Shown piece after piece: positions 63,529-64,000 of a stretch of 64,000 nt of DNA. The position numbers and the translations under genes are program-made. The stretch is taken from the NCBI RefSeq assembly GCF_010548275.1, contig NZ_JAAGLT010000003.1, positions 62,001-126,000 of the forward strand, read 5' to 3'. This DNA is from Streptomyces sp. SID12488. Lineage in GTDB: Bacteria > Actinomycetota > Actinomycetes > Streptomycetales > Streptomycetaceae. The first letter of the stretch is position 1, and each line of letters begins with the position of its first letter. The notes below the pieces were generated by a model. That model was not told the DNA's origin. It made no database searches and was given only the letters and a program-made list of their open reading frames with translations.

Positions 63529-64000
63529 GTGAATCAGATGCAGGGTCAGCTCCTCGCGGGCCGCTACCGGCTCGTCGACGTCATCGGCAGCGGTGGCATG
63601 GGGCGGGTGTGGCGTGCGCACGACGAGCTGCTGCACCGTGCGGTCGCCATCAAAGAGCTGACGGCCGCGCTGTACGTGTCCGAGAGCGAACAGGCCGTCC
63701 TGCTCGCCCGTACCCGGGCCGAGGCGCGCGCGGCGGCGCGGATCAACCACTCCGCCGTCGTCACCCTGCACGATGTGCTCGACCACGACGGCCGGCCGTG
63801 GATCGTGATGGAACTCGTCGAGGGCAACTCGCTGGCCGACGAGGTCAAGGAGGCCGGACGCGTCGAGCCGCGCGAGGCCGCCCGGATCGGCCTGTGGGTG
63901 CTGCGCGCGCTGACCGCCGCGCACGCCGCCGGCGTACTGCACCGCGACGTCAAACCCGGCAACGTCCTTCTCTCCCAGGACGGCCGCGTCCTGCTCACCG
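63529..64000 (+). CDS. Ser/Thr protein kinase (3' partial)
   Basis: First 157 codons of a third kinase, running off the window end. LLAGRYRLVDVIGSGGMGRVWRA, Lys in VAIKEL, HSAVVTLHDVL and LHRDVKPGNVLLSQDGRVLL are intact, so an active kinase is expected. GTG 63529 follows GGGGAAAC; ATG 63538 is in frame three codons later. It follows the pseudokinase by 120 bases, in a row of three kinase genes. Confidence 0.93.
   Translation, partial: MNQMQGQLLAGRYRLVDVIGSGGMGRVWRAHDELLHRAVAIKELTAALYVSESEQAVLLARTRAEARAAARINHSAVVTLHDVLDHDGRPWIVMELVEGNSLADEVKEAGRVEPREAARIGLWVLRALTAAHAAGVLHRDVKPGNVLLSQDGRVLLT

Overview
The window is about 72% G+C with GTG starts and tightly overlapping genes, and it comes from a Streptomyces chromosome. 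The markers are bldM beside a divergent whiD, a likely shbA next to guaB, groES-groEL1 under two CIRCE operators, XRE/DUF397 regulator pairs and several eukaryotic-type Ser/Thr kinases. Most of the window looks like conserved chromosomal core. The stretch from about 13 to 36 kb looks more accessory.

Layout. (1) 1-3.1 kb: the end of smpB, tmRNA with its terminator, an XRE/DUF397 pair, a lone HATPase and an Rpn-like C-terminal fragment. (2) 3.1-12.8 kb: acpS, the NAD(P)HX repair gene nnr, an L,D-transpeptidase, alr, an alpha/beta hydrolase, and tsaE-tsaB-rimI-tsaD for tRNA t6A synthesis. A degenerate L,D-transpeptidase-like gene and a 61-codon gene behind an iron-box-like site sit inside this block. 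(3) 13-25 kb: three tiny membrane proteins, then an unusual Pst-type ABC transporter locus. It has pstC, pstA and pstB, three different secreted or anchored proteins with PstS-like features, and a sortase-fold protein lacking the expected catalytic His and Cys. (4) 25.2-27.7 kb: an ECF sigma factor, a membrane protein and a DUF3152 metzincin-like protein. (5) 27.7-36.1 kb: a xylan-oligosaccharide module with GH3 enzyme, two permeases and a binding lipoprotein on the minus strand, a divergent LacI regulator, and a secreted GH10-CBM2 xylanase. A shared CGAA(A/T)CTTTCG operator-like site ties these together. (6) 36.2-43.1 kb: an LCP ligase, a YCII-ECF42 pair, a methyltransferase, tandem polysaccharide deacetylase lipoproteins and a uridine-kinase-like protein. 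(7) 43.1-54 kb: groES-groEL1, assorted enzymes, MOSC and LysR, whiD-bldM-shbA, guaB and a GuaB3-type gene. (8) 54-64 kb: a nucleotide-sugar dehydrogenase homologue without its catalytic Cys, three DnaA-box-like sites, glpD, and three consecutive kinase genes. The middle kinase gene encodes a pseudokinase.

Two themes stand out. The first is the Pst-like locus, where a standard import core is joined to extra binding proteins and a probably inactive sortase fold, with strong hairpins dividing it. The second is the number of genes whose active-site residues have changed: the sortase, an L,D-transpeptidase, the UDP-sugar dehydrogenase, GuaB3, the second deacetylase and the kinase. No CRISPR array, prophage, insertion sequence or antibiotic biosynthetic cluster was found.
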